The notes under the pieces are model-generated. The model was not told the DNA's origin and searched no databases. It saw only the letters and a list, made by a program, of their open reading frames with translations. Made by a program: the position numbers and the translations under genes. Shown here piece by piece: positions 8,791 through 16,554 of a DNA stretch of 64,000 nt. The stretch is from JBBSGA01 sp038254585 (lineage in GTDB: Bacteria > Chloroflexota > Chloroflexia > Chloroflexales > Kallotenuaceae): NCBI GenBank assembly GCA_038254585.1, contig JBBSGA010000001.1, positions 15,336 through 79,335 of the forward strand. The letters run 5' to 3'. Position 1 is the first letter of the stretch, and each line of letters starts with the position of its first letter.

Positions 8791-8865
8791 ATTGTACGTT
8801 CGAGGCGTGAATATGCTGGTTAGCGCCGGTGAACGACCGTATTAACGCCGGTGAATATAGGTGAA
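8791..8865 (-). promoter_or_regulatory. Promoter with 22-bp direct-repeat operator, copy A
   Basis: Read on the minus strand, the hexamer TTCACC (last copy TTCACG) begins at 8865, 8855, 8833 and 8811, giving spacings of 10, 22 and 22 bases. Two full repeat units share the core TTCACCGGCGYTAA. Nine bases after the last hexamer comes TACAAT (8791-8796), a good -10 box without a normal -35 at 17 bases. This predicts a start of transcription near 8784, upstream of the small gene at 8492-8734. Copy B at 20580-20654 has the same layout. Direct repeats at whole helical turns suggest a regulator that binds head-to-tail and activates a weak promoter; the protein is unknown. Confidence 0.7.
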
Positions 8866-9076
8866 CAGGAGACAGGGGATAGGAGCGAGCAGGTGGCGGA
8901 TCTATGGAGCCGAGGTCGGACGTACGCAGGGGAGGAGGCAGCCGCGCGGGCGGCGGCCCCGCCGCCATCCCTAGATGCGACGCCCCTGTGCTCGCCCCCG
9001 TCTCCTTGGCCCATATTATCGATCACCTGCCACCTCTGCCTCTGTCCCCACCGCTATCTCCCTTATCTCCCATCCC

Positions 9077-9772
9077 CTAGCTTGATCGCACGAAGCGATA
9101 GCCGATGCCCCACTCCGTCTGGATGTAGCGGGGATGCTCGGCGTCATCGCCGAGCTTCTGGCGGAGCCGGCGGACGAAGACCTTGAGATAGTTCGCATCG
9201 CCGACGCAGTGCTCTCCCCATACCTGATCGAGAAGGAACTGGTGCGGAAGAATCTGGCCCGCGTGACGCACAAGCTCCTCCAGCAAGCGGTACTCAGTGG
9301 AGGTGAGCCGGACCTGCTCACCGCCGACACGCACCTCGTGCGTCGAGAAGTCAAGCTGAAGGTCGCCAGCCGTGAATGCCGAGCCCGGCACACCGTGGCC
9401 GCCGGTCGCACGGCGCACGAGTGCGCGCAGCCGTGCTAGGAGCTCGAGATGGTCGAAAGGCTTGGTGAGGTAGTCGTCGGCGCCAAGATCGAACGCGCGC
9501 ACCTTGTCGATCGTTCCGTCGCGAACGGTGAGCATCAGGATCGGCACGGCCGAGACCTCGCGGATGCGGCGGCAAACCTCGAAGCCGTCGGGGGGCGGGA
9601 TCGAAACGTCGAGGACGATCAGGTCCGGGTGCTCTTCCCCGAATCGCTGCATTCCGTCGGCGCCATTGGCCGCGATCGTGACCTGGCAGCCCGGCCACGT
9701 CATGCGGGCGCCGAAGGCCACAACCTCCGCGACGTCCTGTGCGTCCTCTACGATCAAGAGCTTCAGACTCAT
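9077..9772 (-). CDS. OmpR/PhoB-type response regulator
   Basis: A 231-residue response regulator. The receiver domain has the acidic pair in LLIVEDAQD, the phospho-acceptor Asp in DLIVLDVSIPPPDG, the Thr of MLTVRDG and the Lys of YLTKPFDHL. The C-terminal winged-helix DNA-binding domain ends with YLKVFVRRLRQKLGDDAEHP and IQTEWGIGYRFV, the usual OmpR-family end. The ATG overlaps the stop of the kinase gene (ATGA), so the kinase is translated first. The region TEWGIGYRFV resembles KdpE-like regulators, but no potassium transport genes are near. Confidence 0.93.
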   Translation of the reverse strand: MSLKLLIVEDAQDVAEVVAFGARMTWPGCQVTIAANGADGMQRFGEEHPDLIVLDVSIPPPDGFEVCRRIREVSAVPILMLTVRDGTIDKVRAFDLGADDYLTKPFDHLELLARLRALVRRATGGHGVPGSAFTAGDLQLDFSTHEVRVGGEQVRLTSTEYRLLEELVRHAGQILPHQFLLDQVWGEHCVGDANYLKVFVRRLRQKLGDDAEHPRYIQTEWGIGYRFVRSS

Positions 9773-11040
9773 AGCTGTCCCTCGTCTTGTTGCGGCAGTG
9801 CAATCTTGAAGGTCGTACCTTGCCCCGGCACACTCTCGGCCCAGATTCGCCCGCCATGCAGGGCGACAATGCCGCGAGCGATCGGAAGTCCGAGACCGGA
9901 GCCATCCCGAGCGGTGTCGAGCCGCCGAAAGCGCTCAAAGATATCCTCGAGCATCCCGGCCGGGATGCCGGGGCCGTTGTCGCTCACGCAAAGGCAAGCC
10001 TCGTGCGCATCTGCTCTTCCGCTGATAGCAATGCGCGTTCCGGGGGCTGTATGCCGGTGGGCGTTGGAGAGCAGGTTCACGATGACCTGCTCCAGGCGAC
10101 GCCTGTCGCCGGTATAGGGCAGCGGCTCGGGAAGATCGACTTCCAGGATCTGCCCCTTCTCGCGCAGCAGCGGGTAGATCATGGACATCGCATCTGCGAC
10201 AACTGTGCGGAGGTCGAGGTGCTCAGGCTCGAGCTGGAGGGCGCCCGCTTCGAGCTGGTTGAAAGCAAGCAGGTCGTTGATATGCATGCGCAGACGCTCG
10301 ATATTTCGGCGGACGTTTCCGAGCAGCTGCTGCTCGTCCGGGCGCATACGATCGGCCAGACTCGTCTCTGCCAGGCCGAGCCCGGCCCGGGCCGCCGTCA
10401 GCGGCGTCTGGAGGTTGTGCGAGACCGTCGAGATGAACTCGTCGCGGATAGAGGTGAGATGCTCGAGGTGCTCCGCTTCGTCGCGGACGCGGCGGGAGGC
10501 GGTTTGCTCAAGCGCCAGCCGCCGGGTCAGGATCGCGGTTCCGACGCCCGATAGCGCGAGCACGACGAGCCGCGCCCCCAGCTCGCGAATCTCCATCCTC
10601 GTCACCACGGCCGAGCTGAAGGTCGGGTTGATCGCGATCGCGACGACGATCGCGATCAACGTGTAGACGAGGCTCCCGCGGAGGGTCATGCTGGCCGCGG
10701 CACAGACGACCGCGAGGAAGAAGAAATCGAAGAGTGGCCCATTGGGCTCGCCGCCCAGAAAATAGATCATCCCGGCCACCGGAAGGTCGAGCACGGCGGC
10801 ATATGCGTAGCAGCGCGACCAGCCCGTGAAGCTCTGACATAGGTCGACGCCGAGGTTATAGGCGGCAAAGAGCAGGATCAGCGACCATGTCGGGAGTGCG
10901 TGACCACGCATGGTGGGCTCAAATAGCGTCGACACGAACAGCGCGAAGATCGTAATCCAGCGGACGCGAGACAACGAGTCTTCCAGGAAGCGCCATGGCT
11001 CCGGCTGTGTGGGAGCTTCTCTTTCGGCTACGCTCTTCAT
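9769..11040 (-). CDS. Membrane sensor histidine kinase
   Basis: A 423-residue kinase. After a short cytosolic N-terminus there are about six hydrophobic segments (for instance WITIFALFVSTLF, LILLFAAYNLGVDL, LVVLALSGVGTAIL) with little periplasmic sequence, so the signal is probably sensed in or at the membrane. The H-box is ISTVSHNLQTPLTAAR, the N-box LEQVIVNLLSNAHRHT, followed by VSDNGPGIP and GSGLGLPIARGIV. The start at 11040 gives MKSVAEREAPTQPEP; the open frame reaches further up but the extra part is not protein-like. Paired with the response regulator downstream. Confidence 0.92.
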   Translation of the reverse strand: MKSVAEREAPTQPEPWRFLEDSLSRVRWITIFALFVSTLFEPTMRGHALPTWSLILLFAAYNLGVDLCQSFTGWSRCYAYAAVLDLPVAGMIYFLGGEPNGPLFDFFFLAVVCAAASMTLRGSLVYTLIAIVVAIAINPTFSSAVVTRMEIRELGARLVVLALSGVGTAILTRRLALEQTASRRVRDEAEHLEHLTSIRDEFISTVSHNLQTPLTAARAGLGLAETSLADRMRPDEQQLLGNVRRNIERLRMHINDLLAFNQLEAGALQLEPEHLDLRTVVADAMSMIYPLLREKGQILEVDLPEPLPYTGDRRRLEQVIVNLLSNAHRHTAPGTRIAISGRADAHEACLCVSDNGPGIPAGMLEDIFERFRRLDTARDGSGLGLPIARGIVALHGGRIWAESVPGQGTTFKIALPQQDEGQL

Positions 11041-11148
11041 TGACCTACCTACGGCACTCCTCTGCCAGCTCCTAGATCCAGTGCGCCGTTCAGCGAGCCT
11101 CTGATCATACTTCAGGGGATCAACCAATAGCCCACACAATATTTCATC

Positions 11149-11160
11149 GTATCGCGATAC
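11149..11160. promoter_or_regulatory. Perfect 12-bp palindrome in divergent promoter region
   Basis: The palindrome GTATCGCGATAC lies about 110 bases before the histidine kinase gene (minus) and 150 bases before the HPP gene (plus), in an AT-richer patch. A two-fold symmetric site in a divergent region is what a dimeric regulator would bind. Whether the neighbouring response regulator uses it is unknown; OmpR-type proteins more often use direct repeats. Confidence 0.4.
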
Positions 11161-11312
11161 AACTACGTCAGGACGGACCGCGAGATCTATTCGCATCACC
11201 GTGGACGACAACGGCGCAGAGTGGGTTCGAGGGGAGCAGGAAGATCGCCGCGTCGGCAAGCGCTCCCGGCGGCGGCCCGAGGGTTGCAGTAATCAGGATA
11301 GAAGGAGCGTGG

Positions 11313-11831
11313 ATGGGACAGGAGCGAGAGAGTCTGAAGCCAATTCAGGGAGCCAATCGGGCCTTACGGCGCAGGCTCGACCTCAAGGGGGAGTTTGCGC
11401 TCGCGCTGCTGCCAACGGTCACGGTTCTCGTCGTACTGGCGCTCGTGGAAGTGCTGAGCCGCCAGCGGCTGCTCTTCGCATCGCTCGCCTCGAGCGCGTT
11501 CCTGATCTACCTCGACCCGCAGCACGGCACGAACACGATGCGTACGCTGGTGATCTCGCAGCTCCTCGCGGCGACCGCGGGCCTCGGCACCTATTTTCTC
11601 TTTGGAGCAGGCTACCTCGCGGGCGGCAGCGCGATGGTCGCGACGATCATCATGATGATCTTGCTCGACGCCGTGCACCCACCCGCGGTCGCGACCTCGC
11701 TGACCTTTGCCTTTCGCGCAGGCGCCGTAACGAGCGTCGTCCTGTTTGGCCTCGCGCTCGGGGTCATCGTCGTACTGGTCATTTTGGAGCGCGTCGCGCT
11801 CTGGATGCTGGCGCGCTTCAGCACGCCGTAG
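11313..11831 (+). CDS. HPP-family membrane protein
   Basis: A 172-residue integral membrane protein with four hydrophobic helices. The family signature DAVHPPAVATSL is present after TIIMMILL, and the DPQHGTNTMRTL segment with the conserved polar residues is also typical of HPP proteins. Some plant members transport nitrite; the bacterial role is not settled. The start at 11313 has AAGGAG seven bases upstream. It is divergent from the two-component genes, which may control it. Confidence 0.8.
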   Translation: MGQERESLKPIQGANRALRRRLDLKGEFALALLPTVTVLVVLALVEVLSRQRLLFASLASSAFLIYLDPQHGTNTMRTLVISQLLAATAGLGTYFLFGAGYLAGGSAMVATIIMMILLDAVHPPAVATSLTFAFRAGAVTSVVLFGLALGVIVVLVILERVALWMLARFSTP

Positions 11832-11959
11832 CTCGCCGCTAGGTGCAGCAGCCAGCTGCGACTCATGCGAGCTCGCAGCGTCCAGACCAACTCCTGTTCG
11901 TTTCTGTGACGGTCATCGTGTGCGGGACGCCGCAGGCCACACTCGGAGCTTCCCTTTCC

Positions 11960-13162
11960 TCAATCGCGCACGCCGAGGCTGAAGCTCTCTGTCGGCAATA
12001 TGCTCTTCCAGCGGTGGATCAGGTCGCGATAGGCCTCGCCCACCGGCCGGATGTGGCGATCGAGGTCGTACAGGCCGAGCGGGTTGACCCGCCCGTTATC
12101 CTCGCGCAGCGCCGTATCCCAGTCCACCTGGTCCGTCAAGCTATACCAGGTGAAGCCGAGGAGCGGAACGCCATCCTGTTTGAGGCGATGCACGTTCGCC
12201 CATTCCTTGCGCAGCCAGTTCGGCGCGTCGTCCGCATTCATCAGATTGGTCTCGGTGTGCATGACCGGCAGGCTATAACGGCTGAAGTACTGATGGGTGA
12301 TCACGTAGTAGCCAAAAATCTCACCCGAGGCCGTCGAATGACCGTCGTCGTGGACGAGGTGCTCGTTGGTGATGTAGTAGTCGTTGCCCATGACGCAGCG
12401 TGCCTTGACGTGGTTCTGTCCGAACCAGTGATACTCATCGCGGGTCATGCCGTTGTCGAGCAGGTACTCGTACATCGTAACGTTGAGCGGATACCCGTAG
12501 GTCAGATCCAACGACAGGAAGCGCTTTTCGTTGTAGAAGTGCGCACGATCCATGCACGAAGGATCCTCGGGATGGAAGTACTCCGACGACTCGCTTTGGA
12601 TAAAGATAGACTGCGGCTGTGCTTCCAGGATCGCCCGCATGGCGAGCACGTTGGCCTGGCACAGATGCTTGAGGGCGTTGACGAAGGCTCGATCGCTTGC
12701 GAGCCGCTCGTTCCACCAGCCGTACTGCGCCGAGAAGGTCGCGGCGATGAAGATCTCGTTGACCGGCGTGTAGTATCGCACCCAGGGGTATCGCTCGGCG
12801 AAGGTCTTCGCATACTGGGCGAAGAGCCTTGGCCAGTGCTGATTCTGAAAGTTCCCGATCCAATCCGGCACTCCGAAGTGGCACAGGTCGACGATCGGCG
12901 TGATCCCCAGATCCTTGAGGGCATTGAAGGTCTCGTCCGCAAAGCTCCAGTCGTATTTCCCCGGCCCAAGATGTGCCCGGTAGTAGGGTGGGCCATAGCG
13001 CAGAAACCGGATGCCGATGTCCTTGACGAGCTCGAAATCCTCGTGCCAGTGTTGGTAGTGGCCGCACTTCTCCATCTCGTCCACGCGCTTGATGGAACCG
13101 TCCGGAAGCGCGATCGTAGGGTAGCTGTTCTCGATGCCGGTGGAGAACATGAATTGCGACAT
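11960..13162 (-). CDS. Family 1-like glycoside hydrolase (beta-glycosidase)
   Basis: A 400-residue TIM-barrel glycosidase. The acid/base Glu is E136 in YYTPVNEIF (family 1 normally has T-x-N-E-P) and the nucleophile is probably E304 in VMHTETN. Other barrel landmarks are IRFLRYGPPYYRAH, TPIVDLCHFGVPDWIG and GFTWYSLTDQVDWD near the end. It is shorter than a typical 450-residue GH1 enzyme and has an unusual NEI in place of NEP, so the substrate may differ. No signal peptide, so it acts in the cytoplasm. Last gene of the sugar-oxidation set, 15 bases after the SDR gene; it may release the sugar that the oxidoreductases use. Confidence 0.82.
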   Translation of the reverse strand: MSQFMFSTGIENSYPTIALPDGSIKRVDEMEKCGHYQHWHEDFELVKDIGIRFLRYGPPYYRAHLGPGKYDWSFADETFNALKDLGITPIVDLCHFGVPDWIGNFQNQHWPRLFAQYAKTFAERYPWVRYYTPVNEIFIAATFSAQYGWWNERLASDRAFVNALKHLCQANVLAMRAILEAQPQSIFIQSESSEYFHPEDPSCMDRAHFYNEKRFLSLDLTYGYPLNVTMYEYLLDNGMTRDEYHWFGQNHVKARCVMGNDYYITNEHLVHDDGHSTASGEIFGYYVITHQYFSRYSLPVMHTETNLMNADDAPNWLRKEWANVHRLKQDGVPLLGFTWYSLTDQVDWDTALREDNGRVNPLGLYDLDRHIRPVGEAYRDLIHRWKSILPTESFSLGVRD

Positions 13163-13177
13163 GGATGCGCCCCCTCC

Positions 13178-13909
13178 CTAGAGGATGTCGAGCCGGCCCC
13201 CATCCACCACCAGCGTGGTCCCGGTGATGAAGCGTGCCTCGCCGGCGGCGAGAAAGCAGATCGCGGCGGCGATATCGGCGGGCTTGCCGATCGCCCCCTG
13301 GACCTTCTCGGCGCCGCTCTTGATATTGGGGTTATTCCATAGCATCGGCGTGTCGACCGCGCCCGGAGCCACGCAGTTGATCCGGATCTTTTTGTCCGCG
13401 AGCTCCTCGCTGAAGCCGCGGGTGAACGCCTCCATACCCCCCTTGGAGGTCGCGTAAGGCACCACGTTCCGCGTGGTCTCATGGGCATGCACCGAGCTGA
13501 TGTTGACGATCGCACCACCCTTGGGCATATGCGGCACGCTGTACTTGCAGAAGAGGAAGACCGAGCGCAGGTTGACGTTCATGACCTTATCCCAGTCGTC
13601 CTCCGGCAGATCTACGATGGGCGTGAAGGTCATCATCGCCGCATCGTTGACCACGACGTCGATCTTGCCCCATTTGTCGACCGCGGCCTTGACAGCCGCC
13701 TTGACCTCGGCCGGATCTCCGACATTGGCCTTGGCGAAGATTGCCTCGCCGCCGCTCTTCGTGATCGTCTGAACCGTGTCGTTGCCATGGTCTTCGTTGA
13801 TGTCGACCACGACGACCTTGCCGCCTTCGGACGCAAAGCGCTCACATGCCGCCTGGCCGATGCCCGATCCGCCCCCGCTGACGATGCAGACCTTGTCTTT
13901 GAAACGCAT
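13178..13909 (-). CDS. Short-chain dehydrogenase/reductase
   Basis: A 243-residue classical SDR. The NAD(P)-binding motif is VSGGGSGIGQA, the acidic residue after strand 2 is in VVVDINEDHG (suggesting NAD preference), the catalytic Ser lies in VNISSVHA and the Tyr-Lys pair in YATSKGGMEAF. The end ITGTTLVVDGGR is typical. GAGAGGAG precedes the ATG at 13909, so the longer open frame upstream is not used. Context suggests oxidation of a sugar or sugar lactone; the substrate cannot be read from sequence. Confidence 0.92.
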   Translation of the reverse strand: MRFKDKVCIVSGGGSGIGQAACERFASEGGKVVVVDINEDHGNDTVQTITKSGGEAIFAKANVGDPAEVKAAVKAAVDKWGKIDVVVNDAAMMTFTPIVDLPEDDWDKVMNVNLRSVFLFCKYSVPHMPKGGAIVNISSVHAHETTRNVVPYATSKGGMEAFTRGFSEELADKKIRINCVAPGAVDTPMLWNNPNIKSGAEKVQGAIGKPADIAAAICFLAAGEARFITGTTLVVDGGRLDIL

Positions 13910-13929
13910 AACCTTCGCTCCTCTCTCAG

Positions 13930-14103
13930 TTACCCGAACGGCGCCCGGCGGCGCTTGTCCGCCTCGGATCCTTGCTCCCACCCGGCTTCACTGCCGGCCG
14001 GCCGCAGCCATGAGCGAAGCGCCCAGAGGATCACGGCGCGCAGCTCCGGCCAGCGCTCCCCGAACAGCAGCACACGCTTCGGTCGATCCTTCGAGGTGTT
14101 CAT
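13930..14103 (-). CDS. Small basic protein in the sugar-oxidation operon
   Basis: A 57-residue frame beginning MNTSKDRPKRVLLFGERWPE whose ATG overlaps the GMC oxidoreductase stop in an ATGA arrangement. It contains RAVILWALRSWLRP, an amphipathic helix, and has a basic, polar tail. I know no family. Its reality rests on the translational coupling and on filling an otherwise empty gap before the SDR gene. Confidence 0.5.
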   Translation of the reverse strand: MNTSKDRPKRVLLFGERWPELRAVILWALRSWLRPAGSEAGWEQGSEADKRRRAPFG

Positions 14104-15764
14104 ACCGGCACCTTTTGATGGACAAACGGGCGGTGCTGCAGGGCACCGCGCGGCACCGCGTCTTTGAGCCAATCCGCGGTACGCGCCGCGATCGCCGAGA
14201 TCGTCAGGGCCGGGTTCGCCGAGCCCTGCGTCGGCAGCACGCAGCCATCACACACAAAGAGGTTGGCGACATCCCAGCTGCGGCACCACTGGTCGACGAC
14301 CGAGTCGTCGGGCGAGAAGCCCATCCGGCACGTGCCGACAAGGTGCGCATAACGATCCACGGCATGCGTATCCAGGGCACCCGCAGCGGTAAAGACTTCC
14401 ATGGCCTTCAGCATGCCGGCATGCATCAGCTTGCGGTCGTTCTCGAAGCGGCTGAAGTGTACGTAGGGCACGGGGATACCAAACTGATCCTTCAGGGTCG
14501 GGTGGATCTCGACTCGGTTACGCTCGTCGGGCAGGATCTCGCCCAGAACGCCAATGCCGGCGTAGTGGTTATAGTCCTGCATCTCGCGGAGCAGCTCCTC
14601 GCCGAAACGGCCCGTCTCGTCAACGAGCAGGTGCGCCATGGCGATCGGCAGCGGCCCAACGCTCTGCAGCGCATAGCCGCGCACGAAATCGTTGCGCGGG
14701 TCGGTTTCATAGAACTCCTCGGTCAGCGCGCACGCCGGCGGGGCTTTGTACTGGCGAATCATCTCTGGAAACCGTGCCCAGACGACTGGGGCGCCCTGCG
14801 CCATGAGGTATTTTCCAACCTTTCCGCTGCTGTTGGCCAAACCATCAGGAAAACGCCCTGACTTCGAGTTCAGCAGCAGGCGCGGCGTCTCGATGGCGTA
14901 GCCGGCCACGATCACCGCCCGCGCTTTCTGCTCCTCCTCGACGCGCGTGCCGGCTCGTGTCGTCCGGTAATAGCGCACCCCCGTCACCCGTCCCTGATCG
15001 TCGAGCGGCACTTCGTAGGCCATGCAGCGGGTGCGTATCTCCGCGCCATGCTCGACCGCGTACGGGATATGGCTGACGTGAATTGCGCTCTTCGCCCCGA
15101 CTTTACAGCCGATGTTGCAGAAGCCGCGCATGATACAGTGCGGACGCTTGCCGACGGCACCCGAGGGGATCGCGACCGGCCCTCCGGCGCAGACGGGGAT
15201 CCCCAGCTTCACGCAGCCTTCGATCAGCTTCTGGCCGGCCGTGCCCGCCTGGAGCGGCGCGTACGGGTAGCCGTGCGGTTTGCCCCAGGGATAGCGCGCC
15301 GGGCCCGACACCGGGTACTCGCGCTCCATGCGCTCGTAATAGGGCTCGAGCTCCTGATAGGTCAGGGGCCAGTCGGCGCCAACTCCGTCGAGCGTTCGCA
15401 CGTGGAAGTCCGAGGGGTGAAAGCGCGGGCAGAAGGCCGAGTAGTGCACCGTGCTCCCGCCGACACCCCGGCCGGAATTATTGGCCCCAAACTCGAGCGG
15501 ATCGGCCCCGCCCGTGATACGCAGGTCGGTCCAGTACAGGCCGCTCGAGCCGGCCTCGTCCGAGACCATGTCCTCTTCCGAGTCGTGCCACTGTCCCGCT
15601 TCGAGCGCCACGACCGAGAAGCCATAGCGCGCGAGCCGCTGCGCCAGCACACCGCCCCCGGCGCCCGTGCCGACGATACAAAAGTCGACCTGCTCTTCAG
15701 GACGGTATTCGCGCATGTCGGTGTCGAGCACCCAATCCGGCGACAGGTGGACGTGCAGTTTCAC
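14100..15764 (-). CDS. GMC-family FAD-dependent sugar/alcohol oxidoreductase
   Basis: A 554-residue flavoprotein of the glucose-methanol-choline family, in the gluconate/sorbosone dehydrogenase branch. The FAD motif is CIVGTGAGGGVLAQRLA (about 29-45), followed by VALEAGQWHDSEEDM and GRGVGGSTVHYSAFC. The C-terminal domain has AHLVGTCRMGFSPDD and SANPALTISAIAARTADWL with the catalytic His region. A four-Cys region around CIMRGFCNIGC resembles the dehydrogenase large subunits. Its partner is the subunit 3 protein two genes upstream in transcription; such pairs pass electrons to the membrane. No export signal is visible on this subunit, so it would be carried out by the Tat signal of a partner or act in the cytoplasm. 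Confidence 0.9.
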   Translation of the reverse strand: MKLHVHLSPDWVLDTDMREYRPEEQVDFCIVGTGAGGGVLAQRLARYGFSVVALEAGQWHDSEEDMVSDEAGSSGLYWTDLRITGGADPLEFGANNSGRGVGGSTVHYSAFCPRFHPSDFHVRTLDGVGADWPLTYQELEPYYERMEREYPVSGPARYPWGKPHGYPYAPLQAGTAGQKLIEGCVKLGIPVCAGGPVAIPSGAVGKRPHCIMRGFCNIGCKVGAKSAIHVSHIPYAVEHGAEIRTRCMAYEVPLDDQGRVTGVRYYRTTRAGTRVEEEQKARAVIVAGYAIETPRLLLNSKSGRFPDGLANSSGKVGKYLMAQGAPVVWARFPEMIRQYKAPPACALTEEFYETDPRNDFVRGYALQSVGPLPIAMAHLLVDETGRFGEELLREMQDYNHYAGIGVLGEILPDERNRVEIHPTLKDQFGIPVPYVHFSRFENDRKLMHAGMLKAMEVFTAAGALDTHAVDRYAHLVGTCRMGFSPDDSVVDQWCRSWDVANLFVCDGCVLPTQGSANPALTISAIAARTADWLKDAVPRGALQHRPFVHQKVPV

Positions 15765-15793
15765 GCCGACCTTCCTTTCCGTTCCATGGAGAG

Positions 15794-15943
15794 ACGTTCA
15801 CCACAAAGACACGGAGGCACGGAGGAGCTTAAGGTTGAGGTACCTATCCTCGCGCTTTCACGATGTATCGTCATGTCCTGCAAACCCCCTTTACAGCAAA
15901 CCCAATCTAGGCCTCCGTGTCTCCGCGCCCCCGTGGTGAGCGT
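15794..15943. repeat. Inverted-repeat element, type 1 (32-bp arms)
   Basis: The left arm at 15794-15825 and the right arm at 15912-15943 match in inverted orientation at about 25 of 32 positions, sharing TCACCAC and CACGGAGG blocks. The arms enclose about 86 bases and are not palindromic by themselves. This kind of TTCACCAC...CACGGAGG repeat recurs in many Chloroflexota and other environmental genomes (recollection, not a search). The right arm lies over the end of the gluconate dehydrogenase subunit 3 gene and encodes its last residues and most of its stop region. Confidence 0.75.
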
Positions 15944-16554
15944 TCTTCGTACGGCGGAGGCACCTCGCGCGCCTCCCAGGGCTCGGGCGCGCCATGATTC
16001 AGGGCGAGATACCCCCGCGGATAGGCCGGGCCGCCGAATCCGATCTCGTCCCAGGCGTAAGGATGCGCATAGTAGACGCCCGTGATCTGCCGTAGCGCGA
16101 CAAAGATCCACCAGCGCCGCGCCGGCATACGCTGCCAGACGTCGCCCGGCGGGTCGCCGCCGCGGATCGTCTCGAGCACCTCGTCCTGCTGGACGTCACT
16201 CAGATCTGCGAAGCCACGTCCGAACTTCGCGTGTGCCGTCTGGTCCAGCCCCTGCAGGCCCCACGTCCAGGCCTCCCCGACGGGAGGCATATCGTCGAAG
16301 CGAAAGCCTTCCTCGTAGCCTCCCTGGCAGGTCTGATCGATCCGCGGCGCGATGGGAACCTTGCGGTCGGCCGGACGATGGTGCTGCGGAATAACGCGCG
16401 CGCAGAGCGCTTCGAGCACACGCTGCTGGTCGTCGTCAAAGAACTGGAACGGCGGGACATTGACGACGCGGTCGAGCACCACGTCCCGCGTCGCCTCGTC
16501 CCAATGCTCGCGCTGTGCGAGCACGTCGGCGTCAGGATAGCGATCATGGATCAT
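15907..16554 (-). CDS. Gluconate 2-dehydrogenase subunit 3-like protein
   Basis: A 215-residue protein of the small gamma-like subunit family (subunit 3) that pairs with GMC dehydrogenases. Landmarks are VPPFQFFDDDQQRVLEALC and ARVIPQHHRPADRK, typical of the family N-terminus, then WWIFVALRQITGVYYAHPYAW and WDEIGFGGPAYPRGY. Start at 16554 overlaps the stop of the duplicated membrane protein gene (ATGA). No Tat signal is seen here, unlike many gamma subunits. The last residues (ERSPRGRGDTEA) are encoded by the inverted-repeat arm, so the C-terminus is probably a recent addition. Confidence 0.85.
   Translation of the reverse strand: MIHDRYPDADVLAQREHWDEATRDVVLDRVVNVPPFQFFDDDQQRVLEALCARVIPQHHRPADRKVPIAPRIDQTCQGGYEEGFRFDDMPPVGEAWTWGLQGLDQTAHAKFGRGFADLSDVQQDEVLETIRGGDPPGDVWQRMPARRWWIFVALRQITGVYYAHPYAWDEIGFGGPAYPRGYLALNHGAPEPWEAREVPPPYEERSPRGRGDTEA

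Noticed and set aside
12502..13518. 338-codon Ser/Arg-rich frame over the GH1 and SDR genes
   Set aside because: It overlaps two well-supported genes on the same strand in another frame and has no family features.
13930..14172. 80-codon version of the small gene with the earlier start
   Set aside because: The extra 23 codons lie inside the GMC gene end; the ATG at 14103 with ATGA overlap is the better start.
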